The notes under the pieces were generated by a model that was not told the origin of the DNA, did no database searches, and saw only the letters and a program-made list of their open reading frames with translations. From NCBI GenBank assembly GCA_002347815.1, contig DDXV01000011.1, forward strand, positions 1-24,509: DNA of 24,509 bases, read 5' to 3'. Below are positions 1 to 8,849 of this stretch, piece by piece. The stretch comes from Syntrophaceae bacterium UBA2251. GTDB taxonomy: Bacteria > Desulfobacterota > Syntrophia > Syntrophales > UBA2251. The translations under genes were made by a program, and so were the position numbers. How positions within the stretch are numbered: position 1 is the stretch's first letter; each line of letters starts with the position of its first letter.

Positions 1-708
1 GCCCGCCGCCAGCAGGCTCAACGGTTTCAGGAAATCCTTCCAAACGATGATCGCCGCCGGAACCCGCGGATGCTTCGGAAGTTCGTCGTAAACCTCCGGC
101 TTCAGACCCAGAACATAGAGCACGTGCGTCCCGTCCACGAACTTGTCCCCGTAGACGTTGGCGTCGCCGCCCAAGGCCTTGACGCGGGCATAGGCCTTCC
201 GGATCATCGCATCCTTCGCGCCGATCGTGAGCGCCCCCGTCGGGCAGGACTTGACGCAGGCCGGCTGCTGATCGGCCCGCAGGCGGGTCAGGCAGAGATC
301 GCACTTGTAGACCTTGTCCGTTGTCCCGTCATACCGGGGGATGTCGAACGGGCAGGCGGCAATGCACTCCTTGCAGCCGATGCACTTCTCCTTGATCAGA
401 CCCACCGTTCCGTACTCCGTGTGGAAGAGGGCGCCCGAGGGGCAGACCTTGACGCAGGCGGCATCGGTGCAGTGCATGCAGCCATCCTTGCGGAAAAGCC
501 ATTCGAAATTTCCGTCCTTGTCTTCATATTCCTGGAAACGGATCAAGGTCCAGGTATTCCACTGCAAATCCGGCGGATTCTGGTAGGTGCCGAGCTGCCG
601 GGTTTTCAGGCCGGGCAGTTCATTCCACTGCTTGCAGGCCACCTGGCAGCCCCGGCAGGCGGTGCACAGGGTGGTGTCGATCAATTTTACGAGTTCAGGT
701 CCTTTCAT
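1..708 (-). CDS. fdnH: Formate dehydrogenase beta subunit, ferredoxin-like (3' end outside window)
   Basis: This subunit passes electrons from the catalytic subunit through four [4Fe-4S] clusters towards a membrane cytochrome b or quinone. The 236 residues visible begin MKGPELVKLIDTT. The first cysteine set is C15, C18, C21, C25; further sets follow in GCMHC...VCPSG, CIGCKECIAACPFD and CDLC...CPTGAL, the order expected for FdnH/FdoH-type proteins. The last visible residues (AIIVWKDFLKPLSLL) look like the start of the single C-terminal membrane anchor of that family, so the enzyme is probably membrane-bound. The start is set by GGAGGGAGG a few bases upstream of the ATG at 708. It lies 13 bp downstream of fdnG on the same strand, so the two are co-transcribed. 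The stop codon and any gamma subunit lie beyond the left edge. Confidence 0.93.
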   Translation of the reverse strand, partial: MKGPELVKLIDTTLCTACRGCQVACKQWNELPGLKTRQLGTYQNPPDLQWNTWTLIRFQEYEDKDGNFEWLFRKDGCMHCTDAACVKVCPSGALFHTEYGTVGLIKEKCIGCKECIAACPFDIPRYDGTTDKVYKCDLCLTRLRADQQPACVKSCPTGALTIGAKDAMIRKAYARVKALGGDANVYGDKFVDGTHVLYVLGLKPEVYDELPKHPRVPAAIIVWKDFLKPLSLLAAG

Positions 709-721
709 CGTCGCCTCCCTC

Positions 722-3700
722 CTACAACTTTTCCACGTTGACCATGAACGCCTTGTACTCGGGGCAGAAGGTGTTCGCGTCGCCGACGGTTGGGGTTAAC
801 ATGTTCGTGCTGTCGCTGGTGCTGTCCTTGGGGAAGAGCCAGCCGTAATTGAAGGGCATGCCGACCTGATGAACCTCTTTTCCTTCGACCCTGAACGGCT
901 TGAAACGCTTGGTGACCATGGCGATGCAGGGCGCCTCGCCGCGGATGGAGGAAACCTTGATGCGCTGGCCGTTCTTGATGCCTTTTTCCTTGGCGAGCTT
1001 CTCGCCGATCTCAACGTAGAGTTCCGGCTGCATTTCCAGAAGCCACGCCTGCCAACGGGTCAGGGCGCCGGTGCACCAGTGCTCCGTGCAGGAATACGTC
1101 GTGCAGACATACGGAAACTTCTCGCTGGCGTTGGCGACCTTGTCCATATCGCTCTTGAAGATCTCCGCGGCCGGATTGATCAGCTGCGAAGACAATGGAT
1201 TTTTCGCCAGCGGCCCTTCCAGCGGTTCGTAGTGCTCGGGGAAGGGGCCTTCGGCCATGCCGGGCCCGAATAGGGCGCCCAGGCCGTCTTTCTGCATGAT
1301 GAACGGATATTTTCCTTTCGCCCTGTCCGCCTGCGGCGGCCAAGGGCCGTCCGGCACGTCGCCCACCCATTTGTCGTCGGTCCATTCCAGGAGCCTGCGT
1401 TGGGAATTGTAGGGCTTGCCGTTCACGTCGCAGGAGGCGCGGTTGTAGAGGATGCGGCGGTTGACCGGCCAGGCAAACGACCAGTTGGGGAAGAGGCCGA
1501 GACCCGTCGGATCTTCCTTGCCTCTGGACTTCATTTTGTTGATTCCGTCGGCGGTAAAACTTCCGGACATGATCCAGTTGCCGCAAGCGGTCGCGCCGTC
1601 GTCCTGTAACATACCGAATGTCGGCACGGGCTGACCTTTCTTAAATTCCGTCTTGGTTTTCTTGGCTGTATCTTCAATCACCGTATCCTTGGTGAAACGA
1701 CCGTTGATCTGTTGCGCCACCTTGACAACATTCATATGCCCCTTGTCATCCAGGTAATCCCACTTGAGATTGACGATCGCTTCGGTATTGGGACCCCCCT
1801 CTTTTTCGTAGAGCTTCTTGATTTCCGCCATGATCTTGATTTCGATTTCACCGACGGGAATCGCATCGCCGGGGGCTTCGGCGGCCTTGTATTTCCACTG
1901 CACCCACCGGCCGGAGTTGCTCTGCGAACCTTCCTTCTCCATGGATGCGGAAGCAGGCAGGAGGAAGCATTCCGTCTTGATCTTGGCAGGGTCGACTCCG
2001 GGACCTCTCCAGAATTCATAGGTTTCGTTGTTGAAGATGTTTTCGCCGACCAGCCAGTCCAGATTCTGGAGCGCCTTGCGGACCTTGTTGGAATTCGGGG
2101 TGCTGACGGCCGGGTCCGCGCCGATGGCGAAAAATCCCTTCACCTTGCCGGCGTACATCGCATCGAACAGGTGCATCGTGGAATAGTGCTTCCCATCGTC
2201 CATCTTGGGCAGCCAGGCGTAGCCGAATTCATTTTCTTTCGTCGCCTTGTCCTCCCACAGGGATTTCAGGAAGCTGACAAAGAACTTGGGGTAATTCGAA
2301 TAGTAGTTCGCCGACTGGGGATCTTTCGATTGCGGCGTGTATTTATGCAGATATTTGTCCAGCGTATCCAGTGACGCGGAAAGCATCTTCAGATAGCCGG
2401 GCAGATTGCCGTACAGGATGCAATGGTCCGTCGACCCCTGAACGTTGGGTTCGCCGCGCAGCGCGTTGATGCCGCCGCCCGCAATGCCCATGTTGCCCAG
2501 AAGCAACTGGATGATGGACATGGTGCGGATGTTCTGACTGCCGGTGGTATGGTGGGTCCAGCCCAGGGCGTAGCATTCCGTTCCCGCCTTGTCCGGAACG
2601 CCGGTGGAGGCGTAGATCTCATAAACCTTGAGCAGGTTTTCCTTCGACACACCGGTGATGCTGGACACCTTGTCCAGCGTGTAGCGGGAATAGTGCTTTT
2701 TCAACAGCTGGAAGACGCTGCGCGGATGGCTGAGCGTCATGTCCCGCTGGGGAACGCCCCGGCCGTCCTGGTCAAAAACCCAGGTGGATTTGTCGTACTT
2801 TCTCTTTTTGGCGTCGTAACCGGAGAAGAGGCCGTCCTCGAAATGGAACCCGCCGTTCACGATGAACGACGCGTTCGTGTAGTTGAGAACGTAGTCTTTG
2901 AAGTATTTGTCGTTCTCGATGATGTAGGAAATCATCCCGCCCAGGAAGGCGATGTCCGTTCCGGAGCGAAGCGGAACATGGAAATCGCAGCGGGCGGACG
3001 TTCGCGTATAACGGGGATCGACGTGAATGATGATGGCGCCACGCTCCTTTGCCCTCAGAATCCACTTGAAAGCAATGGGGTGATGCTCCGCGGCGTTGCT
3101 GCCCATAATCAGGACGACGTCCGCATTCTTCAGATCACAGTAGTGGTTCGTCATGGAACCGCGTCCGAACGACTCTCCCAGAGCCGCTACAGAGGGACTG
3201 TGTCAGACCCGGGCCTGATGATCGATGTAAACCAGACCGAGCGCCCTGGACTTGACGCTGACAAGCCAGCATTCCTCGTTATCGATGTTGGAACTGCCGT
3301 AGTGACCGATCGCCTCGCAGCGGTTCACCAGTTCACCCTTGGCATTGCGCACGGTGAAATTCTTGTCCCGGGTGTCCTTGACCAGACGGGCGATGCGGGA
3401 AAGCGCGAAGTCCCAGTCTTTTTCCTCCCACTCGGTTCCGTAGGGCTTGCGGTAGAGGACCTTGCGCAGCCGGTGCTTGTTGGCCTCGGTCAGATCGAAG
3501 AACCCGGCGCCCTTGGCGCACAGGGACCCCTCGTTGATGGGATGGTCGGCGTCGCCTTCGATGTTGAAAATTTTCCCCGTCAGTTTATCCACACTGCAAA
3601 CCAGCCCGCAACCGACGGAGCAGTAGCAGCAGATCGTCGTGACCTGCTTCGCCGCCTTGACCCGGTTCATCTTGTTGAGCTCATCCGCATACGCCCGGGT

Positions 3701-3790
3701 CGGCCTCAGGTTGATGCCCAGGGAGGACAAGGCAACGCCCGACCCCACGGCGCCGGACAGGTTCAGAAACCCCCTCCTCGTCAATTCCAT
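722..3790 (-). CDS. fdnG: Formate dehydrogenase catalytic alpha subunit, selenoprotein (Sec196 at in-frame UGA)
   Basis: It oxidises formate to CO2 at a Mo- or W-bis(pyranopterin guanine dinucleotide) centre. It reads as one 1,022-residue protein if the UGA at 3203-3205 is decoded as selenocysteine. The frame is continuous on both sides and the context is the family's active-site signature, HQARV-U-HSPSVAALGESF, followed by GRGSMTNHY. Residues 1-35 are a Tat signal (R5-R6 in TRRGFLNL, cleavage probably after AYA35), so the enzyme faces the periplasm. C54, C57, C61 and C91 bind the proximal [4Fe-4S] cluster. Length fits FdnG/FdoG (about 1,015 aa). The start at 3790 is backed by AAGGAGG. An annotation pipeline that ignores Sec would split this into a 195-aa fragment (3203-3790) and an 810-aa fragment (722-3154). 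Mo versus W cannot be read from the sequence; the neighbouring Tup system favours W use. Confidence 0.96.
3168..3205 (-). promoter_or_regulatory. Probable bacterial SECIS region following the Sec UGA of fdnG
   Basis: The bacterial selenocysteine insertion element lies inside the coding sequence directly after UGA and binds SelB. Here the 33 bases starting at the UGA begin UGACAC, as in Escherichia coli fdhF. They carry GGCU at bases 21-24, close to where the fdhF element has its GGUCU apical loop. Pairing I can draw by eye is modest (UCCC with GGGA, or CUCU with AGAG), so position and context support the call better than the fold. Not folded computationally. Confidence 0.6.
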
Positions 3791-3807
3791 AGATGCCTCC
3801 TTGCAAA

Positions 3808-3832
3808 TATGTCAGTCATGACCTATGTCAGT
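3808..3832 (-). promoter_or_regulatory. Candidate operator upstream of fdnG (GTCATGACTGACA)
   Basis: Read on the coding strand, 3810-3822 gives GTCATGACTGACA, containing the perfect palindrome GTCATGAC (3815-3822), and a further TGACA lies at 3826-3830. The same GTCATGNNTGACA pattern occurs in front of fdhE. It ends about 20 bp before the fdnG start codon, which would suit a repressor site or a site in the untranslated leader. The binding protein is unknown. Confidence 0.4.
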
Positions 3833-4004
3833 AGAGGCATAACTACGTTTTTTTTCATCGACCGTCAAGCAAAAAAAGGGGGGGTTCTCGAAAAATAACG
3901 GAGGTTTGTGTTAAGTAAAACATACGCCGCGCATGCCGTACCGGGCGTCCGGGTCCTGTTGGGCCAAATTCGAAAAGGACACGCCGCCGCCGGCCACAGG
4001 CGCT

Positions 4005-4036
4005 GAAAACGCCGACGCGCCCCCGGAGCGTTTTTC
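4005..4036 (-). terminator. Hairpin with A and T flanks between fdhE and fdnG, possible terminator
   Basis: AAAACGC (4006-4012) pairs with GCGTTTT (4028-4034) around a GC-rich loop that can add a short CCG/CGG stem. It sits about 27 bp after the fdhE stop, so on the minus strand it could end the fdhE transcript before fdnG. The T run is only four bases on this strand. The rest of the 272-bp gap 3791-4062 holds the fdnG operator and nothing else I recognise. Confidence 0.4.
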
Positions 4037-4062
4037 AACAGGTCAAGATGGCCGAAGGAGGC

Positions 4063-4944
4063 TTAGAAAACGTTCCAGTCCGTGACGGTCATGGGGGCGA
4101 ATTGCTTTTCCTGAAGGATCCAGTCGAGGTGGACGAGCCCGAGGGCCGAGACGTCCAGATCGCGATCGTTGAGATCGCTCATCCGGCTCAAGGTGATCAG
4201 GTAGCGCCGGCACTGATCGCAGGTGAAGGCGGATTCCTGCACCTGGCCCTCGATGTAGAAGAAGTTCATCCCCTTCTGCCCCTCGAGGCCGCAGGCGGGG
4301 CAGGTCACGCGGCTGAACCGCCAGTCGTGGCCGCAGCCGGAACAATGGAGGAGACGTTCCCCGAGTTTTTCCTTGATCACGGACAGGGACGGAAAGGCCC
4401 CGCAGCAGGGACAATAGCCCTTCTCCCAGGCCGCCTTCGCCAGCCGTTCCGCGAGGCCGGCGGCCCGTTTCTCCAGAACCACCCGGGAGACCTGACTGAG
4501 GAGCAGGCCGAGGGCCCCGGCGGAAATCGCGTGGGACGCGCACCAGGCCGCGACGAAGGCCTTTCCCTCCTCCCGCCCGATCTTGAAGTAGTCATAAACG
4601 TCGAGTTTCTTCTCACGCAGGGCGTTTTTCAGCCGGCCCAGATCGGCGGCGAGATCCGGGAAACCCTCCGCCAGCGCTGCCATCATGGCCAGGGAGATCT
4701 CCTCCCAGGGGTCGTCCTCCCGGAACAGCGGCTGCTGGGCGCCCAGCGGGACGCCGCCCCGGAACCGGGTCTCATCCCAGGCGAAGGGCTCGGCCCCCCC
4801 CGCTTTCACGCGCCCCAAGAGGCGTTTTCTCTCGACCAAGACGGGGCGGAAGGCCTCGATCAGGGCGCGGTTGTGGGGGTGCCGTTCGATCTCGCGGTCG
4901 ATGATTCCGTTCAGGACCCGGAGGGTCTCGTCTTCAGCGCTCAT
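4063..4944 (-). CDS. fdhE: Formate dehydrogenase accessory protein FdhE
   Basis: FdhE is a cytoplasmic rubredoxin-like maturation protein needed for active Tat-exported formate dehydrogenases; it binds the catalytic subunit before export. The 293-residue protein ends in the family's zinc/iron-ribbon part: CPCCG, then CSGCGHDW, CPACG and CDQCRRYL, four CxxC pairs in the C-terminal half. The N-terminal half is helical and acidic. I chose the ATG at 4944 (MSAEDETLR) because GGAAAGGA lies just ahead of it and a TTGACA promoter at 4994-4999 would place the transcript start between 4944 and 4971. The upstream ATG at 4989 lacks a ribosome site and would lie inside that promoter. It is on the same strand as fdnGH, 272 bp upstream. 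Confidence 0.93.
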   Translation of the reverse strand: MSAEDETLRVLNGIIDREIERHPHNRALIEAFRPVLVERKRLLGRVKAGGAEPFAWDETRFRGGVPLGAQQPLFREDDPWEEISLAMMAALAEGFPDLAADLGRLKNALREKKLDVYDYFKIGREEGKAFVAAWCASHAISAGALGLLLSQVSRVVLEKRAAGLAERLAKAAWEKGYCPCCGAFPSLSVIKEKLGERLLHCSGCGHDWRFSRVTCPACGLEGQKGMNFFYIEGQVQESAFTCDQCRRYLITLSRMSDLNDRDLDVSALGLVHLDWILQEKQFAPMTVTDWNVF

Positions 4945-4970
4945 GCATCGCACATCCTTTCCGTACCCTC

Positions 4971-5021
4971 CTGTATCCGATGGAAACATACGGTGTCAAG
5001 GAATATGTGTCATCCATGACA
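4971..5021 (-). promoter_or_regulatory. fdhE promoter with upstream inverted-repeat operator
   Basis: On the minus strand, TTGACA (4994-4999) is followed after 17 bp by ATACAG (4971-4976), a reasonable sigma-70 promoter. Immediately upstream is a perfect inverted repeat, TGTCAT-CC-ATGACA (5008-5021), centred near -50, a typical activator position. Read on the coding strand it contains GTCATGGATGACA, matching the fdnG motif. The regulator is unknown. No gene is seen in the remaining gap 5022-5165. Confidence 0.5.
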
Positions 5022-5165
5022 TAGGGTGGCGCCCGGCGATCACGCGCCGAACCTCTTTCGGCTTCATCCGGATCGGTCGGATGCCACATTCCGAGGCGAG
5101 AACCAGGGCGCAGCCGGAGAACCCTGTTTGCACATGAACCCGGCCGGAGACCTATGAAGCCCCCG

Positions 5166-5936
5166 TTAGAGGAGGAACGACACCCACAGGACCGCGAGCG
5201 CGATGCGGTAGACCCCGAAGGCGATGAAGGTGTGGGTCTGGATGAACTTGAGGAGAAATTTGATGCTGAGAAGCGCAACGACGAAGGACGTGACGAACCC
5301 GACGGCCAGGAACTGGACCTGGTCGAGGGAGAACTGCGCGGCGTTCTTCAGGAGATCGTAGCCGGTCGCCGCGGCCATGGTCGGCACGGCGAGGAGGAAG
5401 GAAAACTCCACGATGGTCCGGCGTTTCAGTCCCAGGAGGAGCCCCCCGACGATGGTGGAGGCCGAACGCGAGACGCCCGGAATCACGGCGATGGCCTGGA
5501 AAAGGCCGATGATCATGGCCTGCCGGTAGGTCATGTCCTCCGTTCGCGCCACGGCATCCCGCCCCTCCCGATAGCGCCATTCAAAAACGATCAGGAAGAG
5601 CCCCCCGGCGGCAAGCGCCCACAGGACGACGGACGGCGATCCCAGGAGGCGGGATTTGATGACCGGGTAGAGCGTCAGCCCGATCACGCCCGTCGGCAGG
5701 AAGGCCAAGGCAACGCGCTTCATCACCGCCGGCTTCACGAGGAGGTCCCGCCAGTACAGGACGCAGACGGACAGGATCGCCCCCACCTGGATCGTGATTT
5801 CGAAGCTCTTCAGAAAATCGGTATGCTGAAGCCCCAGCAGGTGGGACGTCAGGATCAGATGGCCCGTCGAGGAGATGGGCAGAAACTCCGACACGCCTTC
5901 CACAATTCCCAGAATCGCCGCGATGAACAGGTCCAT
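5166..5936 (-). CDS. uppP: Undecaprenyl-diphosphatase (UppP/BacA)
   Basis: This integral membrane enzyme removes a phosphate from undecaprenyl diphosphate to recycle the lipid carrier for peptidoglycan and O-antigen. The 256-residue protein is almost entirely hydrophobic helices. It has both family signatures: EGVSEFLPISSTGHLIL at residues 13-29, with the paired glutamates E13 and E17, and PGVSRSASTIVGG with the catalytic arginine. Length is normal (about 255-275). AAGAAGG precedes the ATG at 5936. It shares a strand with the tup genes upstream (103-bp gap) and fdhE downstream, but has no evident functional link to them. Confidence 0.95.
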   Translation of the reverse strand: MDLFIAAILGIVEGVSEFLPISSTGHLILTSHLLGLQHTDFLKSFEITIQVGAILSVCVLYWRDLLVKPAVMKRVALAFLPTGVIGLTLYPVIKSRLLGSPSVVLWALAAGGLFLIVFEWRYREGRDAVARTEDMTYRQAMIIGLFQAIAVIPGVSRSASTIVGGLLLGLKRRTIVEFSFLLAVPTMAAATGYDLLKNAAQFSLDQVQFLAVGFVTSFVVALLSIKFLLKFIQTHTFIAFGVYRIALAVLWVSFLL

Positions 5937-6039
5937 GGCGCCTTCTTCCCTATTTTAGGCCGCGTGTCAATGAAAACTCGCCCCTCATGGGGAAAGGGTC
6001 CGCGGAAGGCGGGAGAAAAAGCCGAGGGTTCATGCGGGC

Positions 6040-7137
6040 CTACTTTTCGTGGCGGATGACGTGCACGGCGGTGGCCTTGAAGGCCGCCTGGACGCCGGCC
6101 CCCTCGCGGAGGTTCAGGTCGGAGATGGATTGGGATGTGACGTAGGCCGTCAGGGGAAAGCCGCAGTCCAGAAGGACGCGGTGGAAGAGCCCCAGCGGCT
6201 GGATTTTCTCGACCCGGGCGGGGAACAGGTTGCGGGCGCTGGTCTCCTCGCGGGCGGCGGGTAACTGGAGTGTGACGTTTTCCGGCCGGATGCAGCAGCG
6301 GACCGCTTCCCCGGGCCGGGCCTCCCCCACGGCTTCGAGTTCGCCGACGCCGAGATCCACGCGGATGGTCCCCACCCCACAGCCGGAAACCCGCCCGGTG
6401 AGAATGGTCTCCATCCCGACGAAGGACGCGACGAATTCATCCGTCGGGTGATGGATAATCGTGTCGGCGGGGCCGATCTGCACGACCTCGCCGTCCCGCA
6501 TCACCGCCATGCGCTCCGAAAGGCGCAGGGCCTCCAGACGGTCATGCGTGGCCATGACGGCCGTGGTCCCCGTCTCCTTCAGGATACGATGAAGATCTTC
6601 CAGCAGGCCCTCGCGGGTGGGCGGATCGAGGGACGAAAAGGGTTCGTCCAGAAAGACGATCTCGGGATCGATCGCGAAGGCCCGCGCCAGGCTCGTCCGC
6701 TGGGCCTCCCCGCCGGAGAGCTTCCGGGCCGAGCGGTTCCGCAGGTGATCGATGCCGAACTGGTCGAGCCGGCGGGTCACCCGTTCCCCGATCTCCTGCC
6801 GGTCCAGGTGGCGGATGTCGAGCCCGGAGGCGACGTTTGCGTAAACCGTCGTATCGAACAGGAGCGGCTCCTGAAAAACGACGGCGATCCGCCGCCGGTA
6901 GGCGAAGGTTTCGCGCCGCGTGGACACAACCTGCCCATGGAAGAGAATCCGCCCCCTTTCCCGCTTGATGAGACAGGCCAGGGCCAGCAGGAGGGTGGAT
7001 TTCCCCGCGCCGTTCGGTCCGATCAGGCCCACCGTCTCGCCTTTCCGGATCGAAAATGCGGGCAGGTCGAGGACGGGGACGCCGCCCCGCTTCACGAAGA
7101 GATCCGAAACGGAAAGGATGGGGGCGTCCGTCGTCAT
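6040..7137 (-). CDS. tupC: Tungstate/molybdate ABC transporter ATP-binding protein (TupC-like)
   Basis: This ATPase powers oxyanion uptake with the adjacent permease. The 365-residue protein has Walker A GPNGAGKST (40-48), signature LSGGEAQR, Walker B IVFLDEP and the switch histidine in MATHDRLEAL. A C-terminal extension of about 120 residues from VGMETILTG onward looks like the TOBE/MOP-type regulatory domain of molybdate and tungstate ATPases. An open frame continues far upstream in this frame, but the true start is the ATG at 7137 (MTTDAPILSVSDL). It overlaps the tupB stop as ATGA, showing translational coupling. It is the last gene of the unit. W versus Mo preference is inferred from the TupA/TupB partners. 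Confidence 0.92.
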   Translation of the reverse strand: MTTDAPILSVSDLFVKRGGVPVLDLPAFSIRKGETVGLIGPNGAGKSTLLLALACLIKRERGRILFHGQVVSTRRETFAYRRRIAVVFQEPLLFDTTVYANVASGLDIRHLDRQEIGERVTRRLDQFGIDHLRNRSARKLSGGEAQRTSLARAFAIDPEIVFLDEPFSSLDPPTREGLLEDLHRILKETGTTAVMATHDRLEALRLSERMAVMRDGEVVQIGPADTIIHHPTDEFVASFVGMETILTGRVSGCGVGTIRVDLGVGELEAVGEARPGEAVRCCIRPENVTLQLPAAREETSARNLFPARVEKIQPLGLFHRVLLDCGFPLTAYVTSQSISDLNLREGAGVQAAFKATAVHVIRHEK

Positions 7138-7832
7138 CGCGGCCTCTGTCGCTGCTGGACCTGGGTGAGGACGGCGTTGATGATGAAGGCGAGCAGGAGC
7201 AGAATGAACCCCAGCGCCAGGGCGATCTCGAAATTCCCCTTCCCCGTTTCCATCACCGTGGCCGTCGTCAGCACGCGGGAATACCCCTTGATGTTGCCAC
7301 CGACCATGATGGAGGCGCCGACCTCGGAAATGACGCCGCCGAAGCCCGCCATGACCGCCGCGAGCAGCGGCAGTCTGGCCTCCTTGATGAGGATCCAGAC
7401 CATCTGGAGACGGTTCGCCCCCAGGGCGAGGATCTGAAGGCGGAGATTCCGCGGCAACTGCTGGATGGACGCGAGGCTGATCCCCGTCACGATGGGCGCC
7501 GCGATCAGGGACTGGGCGATGATCATGGCCGTCGGGGTGTAGAGGATCTCGAGGAAACCCAGAGGACCGTTCCGCCAGAGGAAGATCGTCACGATCAGAC
7601 CCGCCACGACGGGCGGCAGCCCCATCCCCGTATTGATCAGGCTGACGACGAGCCGCCGCCCGGGAAACTCCGTCAGGGCCACGACGGTCCCGACGGAGAT
7701 CCCGAAGAACAGGCTGAAGAACGTGGCCGTCCCCGAGATCTTGAGGGACAGCCAGGTGATCCCCATGACCTCCGGATCGAAGGTCACGAGCAGGTAAAAG
7801 GCCTGTTTGAGGCCCTCCAGGATCATATCCAT
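7134..7832 (-). CDS. tupB: Tungstate ABC transporter permease TupB
   Basis: Inner-membrane channel of the tungstate transporter. The 232-residue protein has about five or six hydrophobic segments and the family's cytoplasmic coupling region. GGVISEVGASIMVGGNIKG is the signature I associate with TupB/WtpB-type permeases. TNTGMGLPPVV-like residues (NTGMGLPPVVAGLIV) also fit. The gene starts 6 bp after the tupA stop and its own stop overlaps the tupC start by 4 bp, so tupA-tupB-tupC are tightly coupled. Confidence 0.93.
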   Translation of the reverse strand: MDMILEGLKQAFYLLVTFDPEVMGITWLSLKISGTATFFSLFFGISVGTVVALTEFPGRRLVVSLINTGMGLPPVVAGLIVTIFLWRNGPLGFLEILYTPTAMIIAQSLIAAPIVTGISLASIQQLPRNLRLQILALGANRLQMVWILIKEARLPLLAAVMAGFGGVISEVGASIMVGGNIKGYSRVLTTATVMETGKGNFEIALALGFILLLLAFIINAVLTQVQQRQRPR

Positions 7833-7838
7833 AAGGTC

Positions 7839-8705
7839 TTACTTCCCGAGGTCCTCGACCTTCTTGCCGGCGTCGGGGAAGAAGAGGGGCGAACCGTACT
7901 TGTCGACGCCGAACGTCTTGATGATCTTCTGGACTTGCTTCGAAACCATGAAATCGGCGAAGGCCTTGGCAGCGGGGGCGTTGACCTTCGGCCACTTGGC
8001 GGGGTTCACCTCGATGACGTGATAGATGTTGAGAAGCACGGCGTCCCCTTCACTCAGGATGTCGAGGCCCAGGTTCTTTTTCATGGACAGATACGTGCCC
8101 CGGTCGGACAGGGTGTAGGCCTTCTTCTCCGCGGCGACCCCCAGGGTCTGTCCCATGCCCAGGCCCGTCTGCTGATACCATTTCTGCCCCTCCGGATTGA
8201 CGCCGGCGGCCTTCCAGATGGCCATCTCCTTGGCGTGGGTGCCGGACTTGTCCGCCCGGGTCATGAAGAGGCTGCCGGTGGCGGCGAGCTTCTTGAAGGC
8301 CTCGGTTGCGGACTTCATCCCCTTGATGCCGGCCGGGTCGGATGCCGGCCCCAGGATCACGAAATCGTTGTGCATGACGAGCCGCCGGTTGACGCCGTAG
8401 CCCTCCTCCACCAGCTTCTTTTCCGCGGCGGGCGAATGGACGAGGAGCGCATCGGCCTCCCCCTTCTGCCCCATGGCCATGGCCGCGCCGGAGCCGACCG
8501 CGATCGTCTTGACGAAATACTTGGTCTTCTTCTCGAAGATCGGGATGATGTAGTCGAGCAGGCCCGTGTCCTGGGTGCTCGTCGTGGTCGCGAGAATCAG
8601 GTTCTTCTGCTTCACCGGCGCCGCCTGAGCGGGCGAGAAACCGGCCATCAGGATCAGCGCGGCCATCAGGCCCACTGCCCAGGTCAATCCTTTGCGCATC
8701 TTCAT
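7839..8705 (-). CDS. tupA: Tungstate-binding periplasmic protein TupA
   Basis: High-affinity oxyanion-binding lipid-free periplasmic protein delivering substrate to TupBC. The 288-residue precursor has a Sec signal peptide (MKMRKGLTWAV..., cleavage near AQA28). The mature part opens with the TupA hallmark TTTSTQDTGLLDYI (residues 40-53), whose Thr/Ser residues contact the anion in this family. VHSPAAEKKL and TRADKSGTHAKEM follow; the arginine in TRADKSGT is conserved among TupA proteins. A strong AGGAGGAG precedes the ATG at 8705; the frame is open further upstream but without a better start. The 144-bp gap before it contains one 7-bp hairpin (8791-8813) and no T run, so read-through from the upstream paralog is possible. 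Confidence 0.93.
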   Translation of the reverse strand: MKMRKGLTWAVGLMAALILMAGFSPAQAAPVKQKNLILATTTSTQDTGLLDYIIPIFEKKTKYFVKTIAVGSGAAMAMGQKGEADALLVHSPAAEKKLVEEGYGVNRRLVMHNDFVILGPASDPAGIKGMKSATEAFKKLAATGSLFMTRADKSGTHAKEMAIWKAAGVNPEGQKWYQQTGLGMGQTLGVAAEKKAYTLSDRGTYLSMKKNLGLDILSEGDAVLLNIYHVIEVNPAKWPKVNAPAAKAFADFMVSKQVQKIIKTFGVDKYGSPLFFPDAGKKVEDLGK

Positions 8706-8849
8706 GTTGTCTCCTCCTGTCGATTGAGGGTGTCGCCGCTCCAGGCACGCTGGATCGCCTCCACCCGGATTTTCGCTCGTCGGAACCATCGGCTCCCACC
8801 CTTCAGGGAGGCCCCGCTCCGCCCCGGTTTCCCGTTCAGGGTCGCTTCG

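Noticed and set aside
2423..3898. Long plus-strand open frame (491 codons) opposite fdnG
   Set aside because: Complement of the strongly supported FdnG coding frame, with no motifs of its own.
6040..7995. A 651-codon open frame that would fuse extra sequence to the TupC ATPase
   Set aside because: The upstream half runs through tupB out of frame, with Arg/Gly/Pro-rich composition. The ATG overlapping the tupB stop is the real start.
8791..8813. Seven-bp hairpin between the two tupA-like genes, considered as a terminator
   Set aside because: No T run follows on either strand; it may modulate read-through but cannot be called.
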